Shown in pieces: positions 46,228-57,474 of a stretch of DNA of 64,000 nt (positions are counted from its first letter, which is position 1; each line of letters begins with the position of its first letter). This DNA comes from Pyrenula massariospora (Eukaryota > Ascomycota > Eurotiomycetes > Pyrenulales > Pyrenulaceae). The translations under genes were made by a program, and so were the position numbers. The DNA lies in the NCBI GenBank assembly GCA_021030905.1, contig JAGFMI010000007.1:1302001-1366000 (forward strand), in the 5' to 3' direction. The notes beneath the pieces are model-generated. The model made no database searches. It had not been told where the DNA came from and saw only the letters and a list, made by a program, of their open reading frames with translations.

Positions 46228-47838
46228 ATGGCAAGCCAGCAACAACAGCATCTTCTCGGGAAAGGTTTGCTCAAGGAGGTCTTGGAAGGATCTACACCAG
46301 ACACCCCAACACGTGACCAAGTATCACAGCCCAGACACCACGTTCATTTTGACCTCACCACCACCGCTCGTTCTCGCCCTGTTTCCTGCGAGTTCCCGGC
46401 AAGCGGATTTGAGCAAAATTTCCCGCATAGACACGCCGACTTGTCTGCTGCCGAATTGTCCAGCCTTCAACAATCGGCTATCATTGCGCCAGACTCATCG
46501 ATCTCCCGCCCGCCGTTGTTGAAAGCGTCTGCGTCAAGCCCCGCGTTGCCTGGCTGCCTCCGCCGCGACTCTCTTCCTCCAGCTTATCGAACACCATATC
46601 CTAGTCGATCTCAGAGCTCTGCATCTTTATCAGAAATGAACCCAGACCTTACAATGCCACAACAGATATTGCCGTCGCCAGTAACCTTCGGGAAATTGGG
46701 GGCAAAACGCAGAGATAAAGACAACGGAGCTTATGCCCACAGCGACCTTTACTCCAACACTAATCCCTCTCCACATCCGCATGGGAAGCCAAGCGTCAAG
46801 CACCTGACATGTTACTGGTGGAAGACGAAGGGCTCTTGCAGATTCAGCGAGCAAGACTGTCTCTACTCCCATCATGATACTGGAAAAATCGCAGAAGCAC
46901 CTCGGCATATCCATCCAGGCCAGAAGGCTATGGCGGGACGGAATCTCAACAGGAATCTTTCTGCGTCCTATGGCAATCACTATCTCAATTCTGCCTCCCA
47001 CCTCTACACGTCTCTTACTCACACCAACGACAAAAACTCTCATCTTCAAAGCCATGCTCATCATGATTCAGGCGGACCATCGAATATTGGAAACTTGCAA
47101 GAGCATTTTGCCAACCTAGAGGAAGGATCTGAGCAGATGACAAACAACTCTTCTCAAGAGCGCCTGTCTTTTGGACCTGATACTGCTGATCCTACCGATG
47201 GGTTGACGATCGGATGTACAGAGCATGTGAAGGAGGATGCTAGTGAAACCACAATGGAACTTACCCCCCCTCTCCGCGGTGGAAGCATTTTGGCACATTT
47301 GTCCTCGGACAGCACGGCCAGCAAATATGCTGCTGATGATCTATCTTATGAAGAACTTCTGGATGATCATCAAAAATTATGTGCCGACAACGATCGACTG
47401 CAAAAACTCGTTGCTTCTCTCACACGAGACAAGAGGGTGTATCAAGACCTGCTCCAGACTGCGAACAAAGATAAAGCGTTCTTCCGCGATCTCCTTACAC
47501 AAGCCAATCATGACAAGGAATTTTGGATGCAACGAGCCCTGGATGGACAGCCAGGCAATAGCCTTACTGCTCCCCCGCCTCTCTCGCGCCCAGCCTCCCT
47601 CGATTTGGGCCCGATTTCCCGCCCTACGTCATCTCTTTTCCTCAGCAGTCTGGGTCCTAAGTCATCATCCAATGTCGATTTTCGTACTATTCCCTCTCTC
47701 GTTGTCCCACGAACGGCGTCCGGCACTGATATGGATGGAGTCATGCAACTGCGTCGTGAGAAAGAGGGTCTGGAACTGGATGATATTCTAGCAGAGCGGT
47801 ACAAGGGCAAGCCACCTGGAATAAGAAGGAGTGAATAG
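46228..47838 (+). CDS. CCCH zinc-finger protein with C-terminal coiled coil
   Basis: A single exon codes 536 residues from the ATG at 46228 (MASQQQQHLLGKGLL); the frame opens upstream without an ATG. One CCCH finger lies at about 194-216: C-x8-C-x6-C-x3-H, reading CYWWKTKGSC, then CRFSEQDC and CLYSH. The flanks are Ser/His/Pro-rich and likely disordered. A coiled-coil stretch at about 375-435 (YEELLDDHQKLCADNDRLQ onward, with the repeated pattern LLQTANKDKAF / LLTQANHDKEF) suggests dimerisation. A short basic end follows (GKPPGIRRSE). CCCH fingers with the C-x8-C-x6-C spacing usually bind RNA or, in some fungi, chromatin; I cannot name the orthologue. Confidence 0.85.
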   Translation: MASQQQQHLLGKGLLKEVLEGSTPDTPTRDQVSQPRHHVHFDLTTTARSRPVSCEFPASGFEQNFPHRHADLSAAELSSLQQSAIIAPDSSISRPPLLKASASSPALPGCLRRDSLPPAYRTPYPSRSQSSASLSEMNPDLTMPQQILPSPVTFGKLGAKRRDKDNGAYAHSDLYSNTNPSPHPHGKPSVKHLTCYWWKTKGSCRFSEQDCLYSHHDTGKIAEAPRHIHPGQKAMAGRNLNRNLSASYGNHYLNSASHLYTSLTHTNDKNSHLQSHAHHDSGGPSNIGNLQEHFANLEEGSEQMTNNSSQERLSFGPDTADPTDGLTIGCTEHVKEDASETTMELTPPLRGGSILAHLSSDSTASKYAADDLSYEELLDDHQKLCADNDRLQKLVASLTRDKRVYQDLLQTANKDKAFFRDLLTQANHDKEFWMQRALDGQPGNSLTAPPPLSRPASLDLGPISRPTSSLFLSSLGPKSSSNVDFRTIPSLVVPRTASGTDMDGVMQLRREKEGLELDDILAERYKGKPPGIRRSE

Positions 47839-48212
47839 TGCCATCATGAAAGACGGTCTAACGTCTGTCCAGCAGGAGGCCGTCTATTGCATTTTCCGTT
47901 TTTGGTGAGAGCGATGTGTGTCAGTTGACTACAGGGGACGGCAATGGCTTTACCTTAGTTTAGAACGCACATAGTCGTTCCAACAATTTTATCACCAAAA
48001 GTTTATGCCGCTCGTACGCAAAGCCTTTTCCTTAGCGAAATGATAGCTTTCTCGCCGTTTTTCCGAGAGAAACTTAGATAAGTAATAAGAAATGTACGTA
48101 GAGGTAATTATTGTTGAAAAAGTACCAATATTATTTGTTAATGTCTGTAATGTAGGTTTGCTGCTGTACAGAGAATTCGTATCTATTCATGAACTATGCA
48201 TCAAGCCCGCAC
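47839..48212. other. Intergenic between convergent 3' ends
   Basis: A 370-bp spacer between the CCCH gene and VPS17, AT-rich around 48060-48130. Nothing recognisable was seen. Confidence 0.5.
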
Positions 48213-50197
48213 TTAGAAAGTGCTCTGTGCTAACCTACTTGCAGCATTCCTGGCATCGACTCGATCCTCGTCATCTTCTTCTTTGAGTCCTCCCAAAGTT
48301 CCCATCCCGCTGCTCCTCATCGTCCCACTCCGACCCCTCGCCTCTGCTCCATCGCCGTTGGTATATTCTTCCTCGTCAGCCTCTGCAAGACTCGGTACCC
48401 CGGGCACACCGTAACTCGCACTGATGCTTCTATTCAGACCGCTGCTCCGCGGAACGCCTGACCAAGCATCTCCTTTCGAGCCTTGGCTTGCAGCCATGCT
48501 CGCGCGCCGAGCAGCAGGGTTGTTTTCACGACCTAGACGGCTGAGCCCGCCACTCGCGTCGATTGCGCGAACGTCTGGGCGTACACTCTCCAGAGTGGAG
48601 AGGGTTCGTCGTTCGGCGTCGATCTCGCGGAGAACGTAGTCTCGGATACTGGCAAGCATATCGTTTGTGGTCCGCTGGAACCAGCGTCTCTTTTCAAGAA
48701 GGAGATTAGCAGTCACACGAGACGTTTTGCCTTTTAAGTAATTCTCGTTAGATAGGGCCTCTTCGAGGGCGGAGATGGCTTCATCAACTTTGTCCCGACG
48801 GACGGAGGTGGAGGATTTGAGGCGGTTAGCGGCTGCTTCGCGAGAGCGGGCTTGCTGTTGGGCTTGAAGGAGTTCGCGTAGGAGGATGTGGCGATTTGTA
48901 AGTGTTTCTTTGACAATAAATGCATCATTAGAATGATAATTCAAAGGATCGCCAAAGGTAGTTGCCTCTGACGTCCCTTGTGCGGCGTGGTAATCGCCTG
49001 CGGTTTGGATGATTTTGCCGAGCTTCTGGTAGGCCTTAGCAAGACCCGGATGGGTCTCTTGAACATGTAATTGCGTGAACTTCATTCCAAGGTCCGATTC
49101 AGCAAGACCAAGACCTTAGGTTCAACACATTAGCACGGCCTGGCTTCTTATGAAGAGCTCGCCAAAAGAAAGGATGGGAATGCAAAGGCTCACCTCTTCT
49201 AGCTTTGACCACCCGTTCAAGTTTCTGTGCGGCGTCGAGAGAACCAAGGTAAAATAACTTGACAATTGGACGTGCCTCATGAAGCTCTGGAGTGTCGTCA
49301 GGTGGTGGCGCGAATTGTTTGATGACTTTTCTCCTGACCCCTGTGGCGGGTTGCTTCATCCGAACCACAGGACTGTAGCCAAAGTCACTCTCAACAAAGT
49401 ACACCATCTCATCGTCACGCATGAGCACATCATTTGAACAAACGTAATTGAGCCATCTTTGTAGTCCAGCTTTGACCCGAGCCTCATCCTCGTCAGTCCC
49501 GGCCCCCGCCGAGGTCAACGCCGGCGGTACAGCAGGAACGAGAGCTTCAGGGTTGGATGAGATTAGATGATCTGCTAGCTTAACAAATTCCGATTGAGAA
49601 CGCCGGATGTCGCGGAACTGTGTGGTGCGAAACTTGGGAAGATTGGTCTAACAAGACGTTAGTGGCTAGGGTGACGAACAGACAGTCGTTCGCTCAATGC
49701 AAAGTCAGACATACATGAACGTCAAATCTTAGAATTGGGTCCTTTTTGCCAGTTCTTTCTAGAGCCGTAATCTTTGCTTGCAGCTTATACTGTGGAACTG
49801 CTCTCTGGGGTCGGACGTTTGACTGATACCTTATCTGGCTGGGTCTGGCTTGTTGGCTCGCATATTGTGACTGCTGGTATCCTTGCGGTTGGTGTTCACC
49901 AACATAATCAGGATCCCCCAGTTGTGCGCTTTGCAGTTGCTCGGAAAGGTCTGGTGATCTTATGTCATCATCAGGGGACGACTCGCCACCGGAGGGGGCC
50001 ACATCGGTGGACACTGGTGGATATCGCTGGCCCTGCGATCCAGCACTGGTAGGAGTGTAAGGAGACTGAGGCTGGGTGGGAAAAGGAGAAGTAGGTGTCT
50101 CGGCGGGCGTCGAATGAAAGGAGGTTCGATCTGCTCGGGGCGAATTCGAACCCCAAGGAGCTGCACCAACATCGCCAGGCAGGTTTGAGTAGTCCAT
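48213..50197 (-). CDS. VPS17: Vps17, SNX-BAR subunit of retromer
   Basis: Three exons (49715-50197, 49194-49647, 48213-49114; introns 67 and 79 nt) code 612 residues. A Pro/Ser/Gln-rich N-terminus (1-135) precedes a PX domain at about 136-255: PQYKLQAKITALERTGKKDP, then across the intron TNLPKFRTTQFRDIRRS and PEALVPAVPP. A BAR region of long helices occupies about 300-510 (LAKAYQKLGKIIQTAGDYHA, then HILLRELLQAQQQARSREAA). The tail is low-complexity with a DEEE patch. With Vps5 this protein forms the membrane-bending half of retromer, which recycles cargo such as the vacuolar sorting receptor from endosomes to Golgi. Vps17 PX domains bind phosphoinositide weakly in some species. The gene diverges from MEF2 by about 700 bp. 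Confidence 0.94.
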
Positions 50198-50895
50198 GGA
50201 TGCGGGTTCCGTAGGAAAAGTTTCTGGTAGAGATAATGTTCACGGTGCGTAGAGGCAACAGTATTGAGCTGGCGGCAGTCTGCCTTATCCTGCCTGGGTA
50301 AAGCCGCACATGAAGGTTCAGCAGTAAGAATGTCACACCAGCCGACGCGTCCAGTGGATCAAGCGTTTGAGCATGAGATCTCCAGACTGTCGCTTTCCTG
50401 GTGGCCTTGTGGGGGAGAACGAACGAGCTCGACCTCGACCTCCGCAAACCCGCTAAAGCCCACCTTTCCTCTCTGGGACACAAACATCAAAAATCTGCAG
50501 CTTGGGGTTACGCAGCATGAGAAACAGATGCACATCACTAGGCAGCCTCGAGCAAGCGGAATGTCTTTCATGAAGATCATTAATCTATATTGAAGACTAG
50601 AGGATCAGCTCAGGGATACGTGCCAGCGATGTTCGTGACTCCCAATCTCGCAACCTTTCGCTCCCCTTCAACTCAACCAATGTGGCTGAAGGTGTACCTA
50701 TTCGTAAGAGAGACCGAGTGAACGTTATCAAGAGGTTTCGGGCCCAGTCCTTTGCCTCTTTCAAGCTTGACTACTGGCCTACCTTGAACGGCCTCTATTT
50801 CGAGATTCTCCTGGCTCTGACACCTTCTGGAACCTGACTGGGAATCCAAAGTGAATTCATACAGCTGAAAAAGGGGTTGTGGCTTTTAATGTATA
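50198..50895. promoter_or_regulatory. Divergent promoter region between VPS17 and MEF2
   Basis: Both start codons face outwards from these 698 bp. Overlapping open frames on both strands (50264-50593 plus, 50359-50580 minus) have no domains. No TATA box or RNA gene was recognised. Confidence 0.5.
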
Positions 50896-53601
50896 ATGAT
50901 CGTCCTTGTTCCGTATAGAAGCAGTCCCAGTGCACGCGTACTCAGCCGATTTTCTGATTTACAAGGCAGCAGTGCCCCTCCGCTCATCACCCCTCGCTTT
51001 GTTGTGAGAAAATTACATAAAGATTTAGGCTCAAGCTCACCAAAGCCATGGAGGACCAGGAACATCGGGATCATTGCACATATCGATGCCGGAAAGACAA
51101 CAACCACCGAACGCATGCTCTACTATAGTGGACGCACGAGGACCCTTGGAAATGTCGACAAGGGGAACACTGTCACAGACTTCCTGCCTGCGGAAAGAAT
51201 ACGAGGGATTACTATCCAGTCCGCCGCTATTAGTTTTCACTGGCCCCCTTATGGCTCATCGGAGGATACAAGAGTCCTGCAGCTTGAAAAGGATGTCCAG
51301 GCTGGAAAATGCCCACTCTCGGTCCTGAACCATGACATTAACCTTATAGATACACCTGGACATGCGGACTTTACCTTCGAAGTTCGACGTTCTCTACGAG
51401 TACTTGATGGGGCAATCTGCATTCTCGATGGCGTTGCTGGTGTAGAAGCTCAAACCGAACAAGTTTGGGCTCAAGCAGGCGATTGGAGGATACCTCGCTT
51501 AGTCTTCGTGAACAAGCTTGACCGCGATGGCGCTTCCTTTTCAAGAGCCGTCAAGGGGGTTGGCATTCGCTTGGCAGGCTGGCCTGCGGTTTGTCAGATT
51601 CCTTGGTTCCGACTTGTTCATGGTGATCTCGACCTTGTTGGTGTTGGCGATGCAGTCCGTCTTCAAGGCTTTCTATATCAGAAAGGCGGAGATGGAAAAG
51701 AGATGCAGTCAGTATCTCTGTTAGAACTATCTCAGCGTGAAGCAGAGATCGCCACTGAGATCCGAAAGGCCCGAACAGCATTAATTGAGCTCCTAAGTGG
51801 ACATGACGATATCTTGGTCGAGAAGCTTATCAACGACTATGATATGGATCATTTGGCTGTTCCGCCCAGAGCCGTCCTTGACAGCCTTCGAAGATGCCTT
51901 CTTGGAGGAAAACCTGTGATTCCCATATTCGCTGGCTCAAGCCTCAAGAATATTGGTGTTCAACCTCTGCTCGACGCCGTCGTCGATCTTTTGCCTAGCC
52001 CAGAAGAGCGTCCAGATCCAGAAATCAAACTCCAGGGAGCAGTGGGTTCGCTAAAGGGTTTTCTTGGCGGCAAATTGATCACGACTACAGCCAAAGGCCA
52101 AGGAATCAAGCTTGACCAGCAGAATCATCGTAACAATGTAATGTCTGCAGCTGTACCTTCGCATGCGATTCTGGGCTGTGCTCTGGCCTTTAAGGTAGTT
52201 TATGATCTTAGAAAAGGGATGCTAATATATATCCGGGTCTACTCAGGTTCTGTTGATGAACGTTCAGTCCTGTACAACACAAACCTTCACCAGAGCGAGA
52301 AAGCCCAAAATCTCTTCAAAATGTATGGGTCTACAATGGAGCCTGTCAGTTCTATACCAGCAGGTCAAATAGGTGTCATCGTTGGCTTGAGATCCGTCAG
52401 GACCGGAGACACCTTGATCTCATTTCAAGGCAGAAAAGATCGCCTACCCGAGCCGTTAAGCACCTTGCAGCTGCGACCGATCGAAATTCCGCCTCCATTG
52501 TTCTACCAAAGCATCGAACCAAGCAGTCTTGCGGAGGAAAAGGGTATGATGAGCGCGTTGGACATTTTGTTACGTGAAGATCCTAGTCTTACATTAACCC
52601 AAGATGAAGATACAGGCCAAACGTTGCTAAGTGGGATGGGAGATTTGCACCTGGAAATAGCGCGGGATCGGCTCATGAAAGATCTCAAAGCCAAAGCGTG
52701 CCTTGGAGAAATTGAGATAGGTTATAGAGAAAGCATCAATCGTTCATCCGGAGAGATAACACGGACCTTTGAAAGAGAGGTCGCGGGAAAATTTGGCAAA
52801 GCTGGTTGCACAGCAGAAGTCATTCCACTTGACAGAGATGCCGATCATCGGCCCGAGCCTGAGTCTGAAGACTCCCCTTTTCATCTTGTGGAGCATGAGT
52901 CAAACGTCATCACAATGACCGCTCCATCCTTGAGCTACGTGGGCAAGGGTGAAGACTCTGATATAGACGGCTTCAGTTCTGATATGTGCCTAACAGATAT
53001 CATCCGAGCCTACAGCAATGGCGCGATTGCGGCACTCACCCGTGGGCCACGGTATTCATATCCTGTTGCCAATGTTCGTGTAAAGCTCCTCTTTAATCCA
53101 AAGGCACACCTTTTCGGAGATTCTAGTACAATGGCAGCACTCAGTTCTGCCTCAAAGATGGCTGTTAAAGACGCACTAAGGCTGGCCTCCAAAGCGGGAA
53201 GCTCACTCCTCGAACCTGTCATGGATGCTACAATTATGGTTGATGAGAAAAACATGGGCACAGTTTCACAAGACCTACAATCGCAGAGGGGTGGATCTGT
53301 TTACTCCTTGGGTGATGATCTTGCTGAGGCCAATGGGAAACAGGACCTGAAGATCGATGCCAGCAAAATCTATGCGCCGCCAGATAGATTTGCAGTTGGG
53401 GAAACAGGCAATGGCCACGGAGATGAAGGCAAGCGAATGAGCCTCATCAAGGCACGAGTGCCATTGAAAGAAATGGTGGGGTATCTGAACCATCTTCGGA
53501 GTATGACAGGAGGTCGAGGAGCTTTTGTCATGAAAGTGGATCGTTTCGAAAAGGTGTCTGGGCATCGGGAAAAGGTGTTACTTGCAAGACTCGGGTTCTA
53601 G
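50896..53601 (+). CDS. MEF2: Mitochondrial ribosome-recycling GTPase, EF-G2 (Mef2)
   Basis: A single uninterrupted exon codes 901 residues, close to the usual size. A basic, Ser/Arg-rich presequence occupies about 1-45. The GTPase domain has G1 AHIDAGKT (61-68), G2 RGITI (103-107), G3 DTPGH (152-156) and G4 NKLD (206-209). The later EF-G domains follow, including GDLHLEIARDRLMKDLKA in domain III and the C-terminal PLKEMVGYLNHLRSMTGGRG. The insertions relative to bacterial EF-G and the NVDKGNTVTDFLPAERIRG switch region fit mitochondrial EF-G2 (GFM2/Mef2), which splits ribosomes with the recycling factor after termination rather than translocating. EF-G1 (Mef1) is the alternative; the KGNTVTDFL switch favours EF-G2. 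Confidence 0.9.
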   Translation: MIVLVPYRSSPSARVLSRFSDLQGSSAPPLITPRFVVRKLHKDLGSSSPKPWRTRNIGIIAHIDAGKTTTTERMLYYSGRTRTLGNVDKGNTVTDFLPAERIRGITIQSAAISFHWPPYGSSEDTRVLQLEKDVQAGKCPLSVLNHDINLIDTPGHADFTFEVRRSLRVLDGAICILDGVAGVEAQTEQVWAQAGDWRIPRLVFVNKLDRDGASFSRAVKGVGIRLAGWPAVCQIPWFRLVHGDLDLVGVGDAVRLQGFLYQKGGDGKEMQSVSLLELSQREAEIATEIRKARTALIELLSGHDDILVEKLINDYDMDHLAVPPRAVLDSLRRCLLGGKPVIPIFAGSSLKNIGVQPLLDAVVDLLPSPEERPDPEIKLQGAVGSLKGFLGGKLITTTAKGQGIKLDQQNHRNNVMSAAVPSHAILGCALAFKVVYDLRKGMLIYIRVYSGSVDERSVLYNTNLHQSEKAQNLFKMYGSTMEPVSSIPAGQIGVIVGLRSVRTGDTLISFQGRKDRLPEPLSTLQLRPIEIPPPLFYQSIEPSSLAEEKGMMSALDILLREDPSLTLTQDEDTGQTLLSGMGDLHLEIARDRLMKDLKAKACLGEIEIGYRESINRSSGEITRTFEREVAGKFGKAGCTAEVIPLDRDADHRPEPESEDSPFHLVEHESNVITMTAPSLSYVGKGEDSDIDGFSSDMCLTDIIRAYSNGAIAALTRGPRYSYPVANVRVKLLFNPKAHLFGDSSTMAALSSASKMAVKDALRLASKAGSSLLEPVMDATIMVDEKNMGTVSQDLQSQRGGSVYSLGDDLAEANGKQDLKIDASKIYAPPDRFAVGETGNGHGDEGKRMSLIKARVPLKEMVGYLNHLRSMTGGRGAFVMKVDRFEKVSGHREKVLLARLGF

Positions 53602-54043
53602 ATTTTTGGATTGAATACTACGGAATGGTGCATTTGGTATGCGTTTCGGCAGCATCTCGGGCATATTTGTGTTGCATGAAAGGACGACATGCTATACTGG
53701 TAGCTCTGGCATTGACTGAGCTATTGTTTCGGGGTAGATATTTTACAATCTTAGCCGAGCGCCGGCATAGAACCCTTGCCCTAAATCTGCTGCTCCATGC
53801 AAGCCAATCGAAGGCATATGACTAAAGAAATAAGGGCGGTGATGTTGGGGGAACAGGCAAACGACGTGTTTGTGAAAGGACGCTGTGAAGTTAGTCGATC
53901 TAGATAGGAGAGGGCGGGAACGAATGCCAAGCGGGAAGCACGTCATCTTGACTGTCAGACTAAAACATCTTGGTCCCGCGAGAAAGTCTGACTCAACCCG
54001 ACATTCTACACCAAAGCTGCCTCTTTTACTCTTCTCACCGTTC
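53602..54043. promoter_or_regulatory. Intergenic, 3' of MEF2 and promoter of MET2
   Basis: A 440-bp tandem spacer containing the MET2 promoter. A TGACTGTCAGACT stretch lies near 53950. No frame or RNA gene is convincing. Confidence 0.5.
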
Positions 54044-55718
54044 ATGGACCCAACTGCGAATACTTTAATTGTGCGTGACTTTTGCCATGACCATCCAAGG
54101 TGATGTAGGCTCTCAAAGGGTCGCGATCTTGCGTCAGTTCTCCTGTTTTGTGTTGGTCCGCTCGAATTGAACAGCTACTAAATCCCGTAGAGAAAACCAC
54201 CGAGCAACCTGAGAATCCGTTCGCCAAGCTCATACCGGATCAGACGATAGCGATTGTTCCTTTCTTCACCCTCGATTCTGGAACTACACTTCGTAACGTT
54301 CCCGTTGCCTACACAACGAGGGGGCGGCTCTCCGACAGCCGTGATAATGCCCTTGTCATCTGCCATGCCTTGAGCGGCAGCGCGGACGTGGCTGACTGGT
54401 GGGGTCCTCTCTTGGGCGGCCCAGGTCAGGCTTTCGACATTGGAAAATTCTTCATTGTCTGCCTCAATAGCCTGGGGAGTCCGTACGGCACCGCAAGTCC
54501 GGTGACCAGCAAAGATGGCGATCTTGCAAAGGGCATTTATGGGCCAGAATTTCCCCTGACAACAATCAGAGATGATGTGAGGTAAAGAACCAATCGCCTC
54601 ACCAAATACTCAAGGCTTACAAGAAAAGATTACACCGGATCGTTCTCGAAAGTCTCGGGGTGAAGCAAATAGCTGCCGTAGTGGGAGGCTCCATGGGCGG
54701 GATGCTCTGCCTTGAATACGCCTATTTCGGACCCGGGTACGTGCGCTCAATCGTACCGATCGCCACTTCGGCCTGCCACAGTGCATGGGGGATCAGTTGG
54801 GGTGAAGCCCAGCGGCAGAGCATATTCAGCGACCCAAAGTATGAGGATGGGTACTATCAATTCGATGATCCCCCAACAGCAGGACTAGGCGCGGCACGTA
54901 TGTCAGCTCTCCTGACATATCGCTCCCGTGATTCTTTCGAAACACGCTTTGGTCGCAATACCCCAGACCCGTCGAAAAATAGACCGATCAGCAATGGCCG
55001 GCCCATGACGCCGGACAACGAACACTGGTCAATTCACAATCATGGCCACACTCCAAATCGCGGATCTCGACCCTCGAGCACCTACAATGTCCCAACTCTC
55101 GCAATTTCGGAAGGGTCATCGCAAGGAACACACGATCTAGCCACGTCTGATCTCCCTCAAGCAACTTTCAATGACCCTCAATTCCACGGGACTACAACCT
55201 TTGCAGCCCCGGTGCCCGTTAGAGTGCAAGGTTCCGCACGCCTCCAAAGCCATTACTTCTCTGCTCAATCTTATCTAAGGTACCAAGGATCCAAATTCGT
55301 GAAAAGGTTCGACTCGAATTGCTACATTGCTATCACCCGCAAACTAGACACTCATGATGTTTCAAGAGATCGAGCCCCCACAGTTGCCGAAGCACTGGGT
55401 CAAATACTCCAGCCAGCGCTTGTTCTTGGCATCGAAAGTGATGGACTTTTTACCTTTGCTGAGCAAGAAGAACTCGCCAGAGGTATCCGAGACTGCCGTT
55501 TGAGGCGCATTGAAAGCCCGGAAGGCCACGATGCCTTTTTGCTACAATTCGACCAGGTCAACAAGTATATCCTCGACTTCTTCCGGGAGGTGCTACCCGA
55601 TATCATGGCTGCAGAAACAGCCGATGGTGAACTCGTTGCGAAGGCAGAGATCGGCAACGTGACTAAAAGCAGCACGTTCGGAGAAGCGGAGGCGGAGGAC
55701 ATGCTCGATGCGTGGTGA
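54044..55718 (+). CDS. MET2: Homoserine O-acetyltransferase
   Basis: Three exons (54044-54070, 54175-54581, 54629-55718; introns 104 and 47 nt) code 507 residues. This alpha/beta-hydrolase-fold enzyme transfers acetyl from acetyl-CoA to L-homoserine, the first committed step to methionine in fungi. Seen are CHALSGSADVADWWGPLLGG (oxyanion-side segment), the nucleophile elbow GGSMGG with Ser166, TSACHSAWGISWGEAQRQ, and the acid and base in ESDGLF (Asp416) and EGHDAF (His445). A Ser/Pro/Asn-rich insertion of about 90 residues (about 255-345) interrupts the lid region, a known habit of fungal members. The nine-residue first exon MDPTANTLI is the least certain part. Its last 50 residues are acidic and lack a clear domain. 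Confidence 0.92.
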
Positions 55719-56139
55719 AATGCATTACCGTTTACGTTGGATCATTATTCGTCACACCCAAACGATTTTTAGTACCCATGTCCACCATTGGCTGCGATCG
55801 GTCACCTTCCCAAGTTATGGTCACTTCTGAATGATTTTCATTCTGTCCTTGTTTATCGTCGTAATAGCTCTTGCGTTGTCGCTTGACGACGAAGAATCCC
55901 CGGTAACAAAAACGACATTGCCATTATCTTCCCAACGTAGTTTGTCCTTGACAAGGTTCGCTTTCAGAAAGGACAGCGATTCCGGTATAGAAGGCTCGTA
56001 GGTGCAGACAGAAGCCAAAAAGACGGTCGTTGTTGTAATCCGTAGATTCTCGTGAATTAGGACCGTCATTGGCGTACAAGGCCGAGCTCAAAGCAAGCTC
56101 AAAATAGGCTGTGCTCTTATTCAAGGGCGGTTCCGAAGA
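55719..56139. other. Intergenic between convergent 3' ends
   Basis: A 420-bp spacer between MET2 and the ArfGAP gene. Minus-strand frames of 66-82 codons show no domain. Confidence 0.5.
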
Positions 56140-57474
56140 CTACCACTCCTCTCCCCATCCCTCGTCTTTGCCCTTGGATGCGGCACCACCTGCCCCACCG
56201 CCACCACCTTTTTTGACAGCACTCGTCCCGATAGTTGAAGACTTGGAAGTAGTGGCGGAGGCGGGAGGCGCACCAAAGGAATCCCAAAAGTCCTTTCGTT
56301 CCGGCTCGACACGATTAGCGCGGGAAGCTGCCCTTTCGTCCTGTCCTTCCACAAACTGATTGAACCTTTCCGTGGCACCTCTAGCCCCAGATTGTATGCC
56401 TTGGCCAACCTGCGCACCGACCGATCTGGCTTGGCCTGCAAAATCGGACGAGGCGACCTGGATGCATCAGTTGGAAAGCGGTAACTAAGGTAAGTCATGG
56501 TGTACGAACTGATTTGAATCCAGGCTGCAAGTAGCTTTCATTGACTGTCTTCGCTTGCTTGGTGACCATGCCGCCAAACCAGCCGAAGCCTTTGCTCAAA
56601 GCAGCCATTGGGTCAGATTGAAATTCTTCGGCTCGTGGCATACCGGACTGCCCTTGACCTGTAGGCTCCGGCGCAGGGGCGGAACCAAAACCAGTATATT
56701 TTCCGCCCTGGCTCGGAGCCACTCCCTCAGGCCTGCTCGCATTCTGCTCTCCCATGCGAGCAAAGTAAGCTTCATTCTGAGCTTTCCGACTGTTTGGAAG
56801 CGCAGGAGACGCTGATCTGCCGTCCGACGTGTTTGAGCTGACTCGATTCATGCCGACTGGTGTTTGGCTCCGACTATCACTTTTCTCAAGAGCCTTCTTC
56901 CGGATAGCCTCTCTTTCTTTCAAAAACTTAGCCTTATCGAATGGCCGATCTTCCACCTTGGCGTTGAGTCTCTCTTTCCACTCCTCCCCAACGTCTCCTT
57001 CATATCGCTCTTTGATTGTAGATTCTTCGAATGTTGAACCGGTAGGAATATGCCCGTTGAAAAATTCCTGCCATGCTTTGTTGCCACCGTACTGCATTCG
57101 TAGAATTTCGGCTTGCTTGAACGCATCCATGCTGATAGAGCGAACGAAGGAAATATGGACACCGAGCCCACGATGGACACCGGCGCATGTCAGGCAGATG
57201 AAGGTAGAGAACTTTGGAGATGCCTGGAGTGACCCGTTTAGCGCTACTGGAGTATAGCACAATAAGAGTTGCTGCACGTTCAGTCTTACCCATTGAGGTG
57301 AAGGAGATCCACAGTCGCAACATCTGTCATTGCCCGAACCTTCTTTCTTTTGGATCTGTGCGAGCTGCATTGTGTCAAGTTGCCAATCAGCCCGTGTCAA
57401 CTTTGTTTGTGGGCGTAGATAGACATGGATACCTTGCTCCGAGTCTCCGGATCTACCTCCCACATCTTCGACAT
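56140..57474 (-). CDS. GCS1: Gcs1-type ArfGAP
   Basis: Four exons (57433-57474, 57290-57364, 56510-57223, 56140-56457; introns 68, 66 and 52 nt) code 382 residues. The protein activates GTP hydrolysis by Arf1 on Golgi and endosomal membranes. It starts MSKMWEVDPETRSK. The zinc finger has C29-x2-C32-x16-C49-x2-C52 and the arginine finger R57 in GVHRGLG, followed by HISFVRSISMDAFKQAEILRM. The C-terminal half holds an amphipathic lipid-packing-sensor-like stretch (MAALSKGFGWFGGMVTKQAK) and SDFAGQARSVGAQVGQGIQ, both expected to sense curved membrane, then a Gly-rich end DEGWGEEW. The second intron lacks stops and is a multiple of three, so the frame reads straight through it; splicing is needed to restore PQW-ASPKF and the x16 spacing of the zinc finger. 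Confidence 0.93.
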
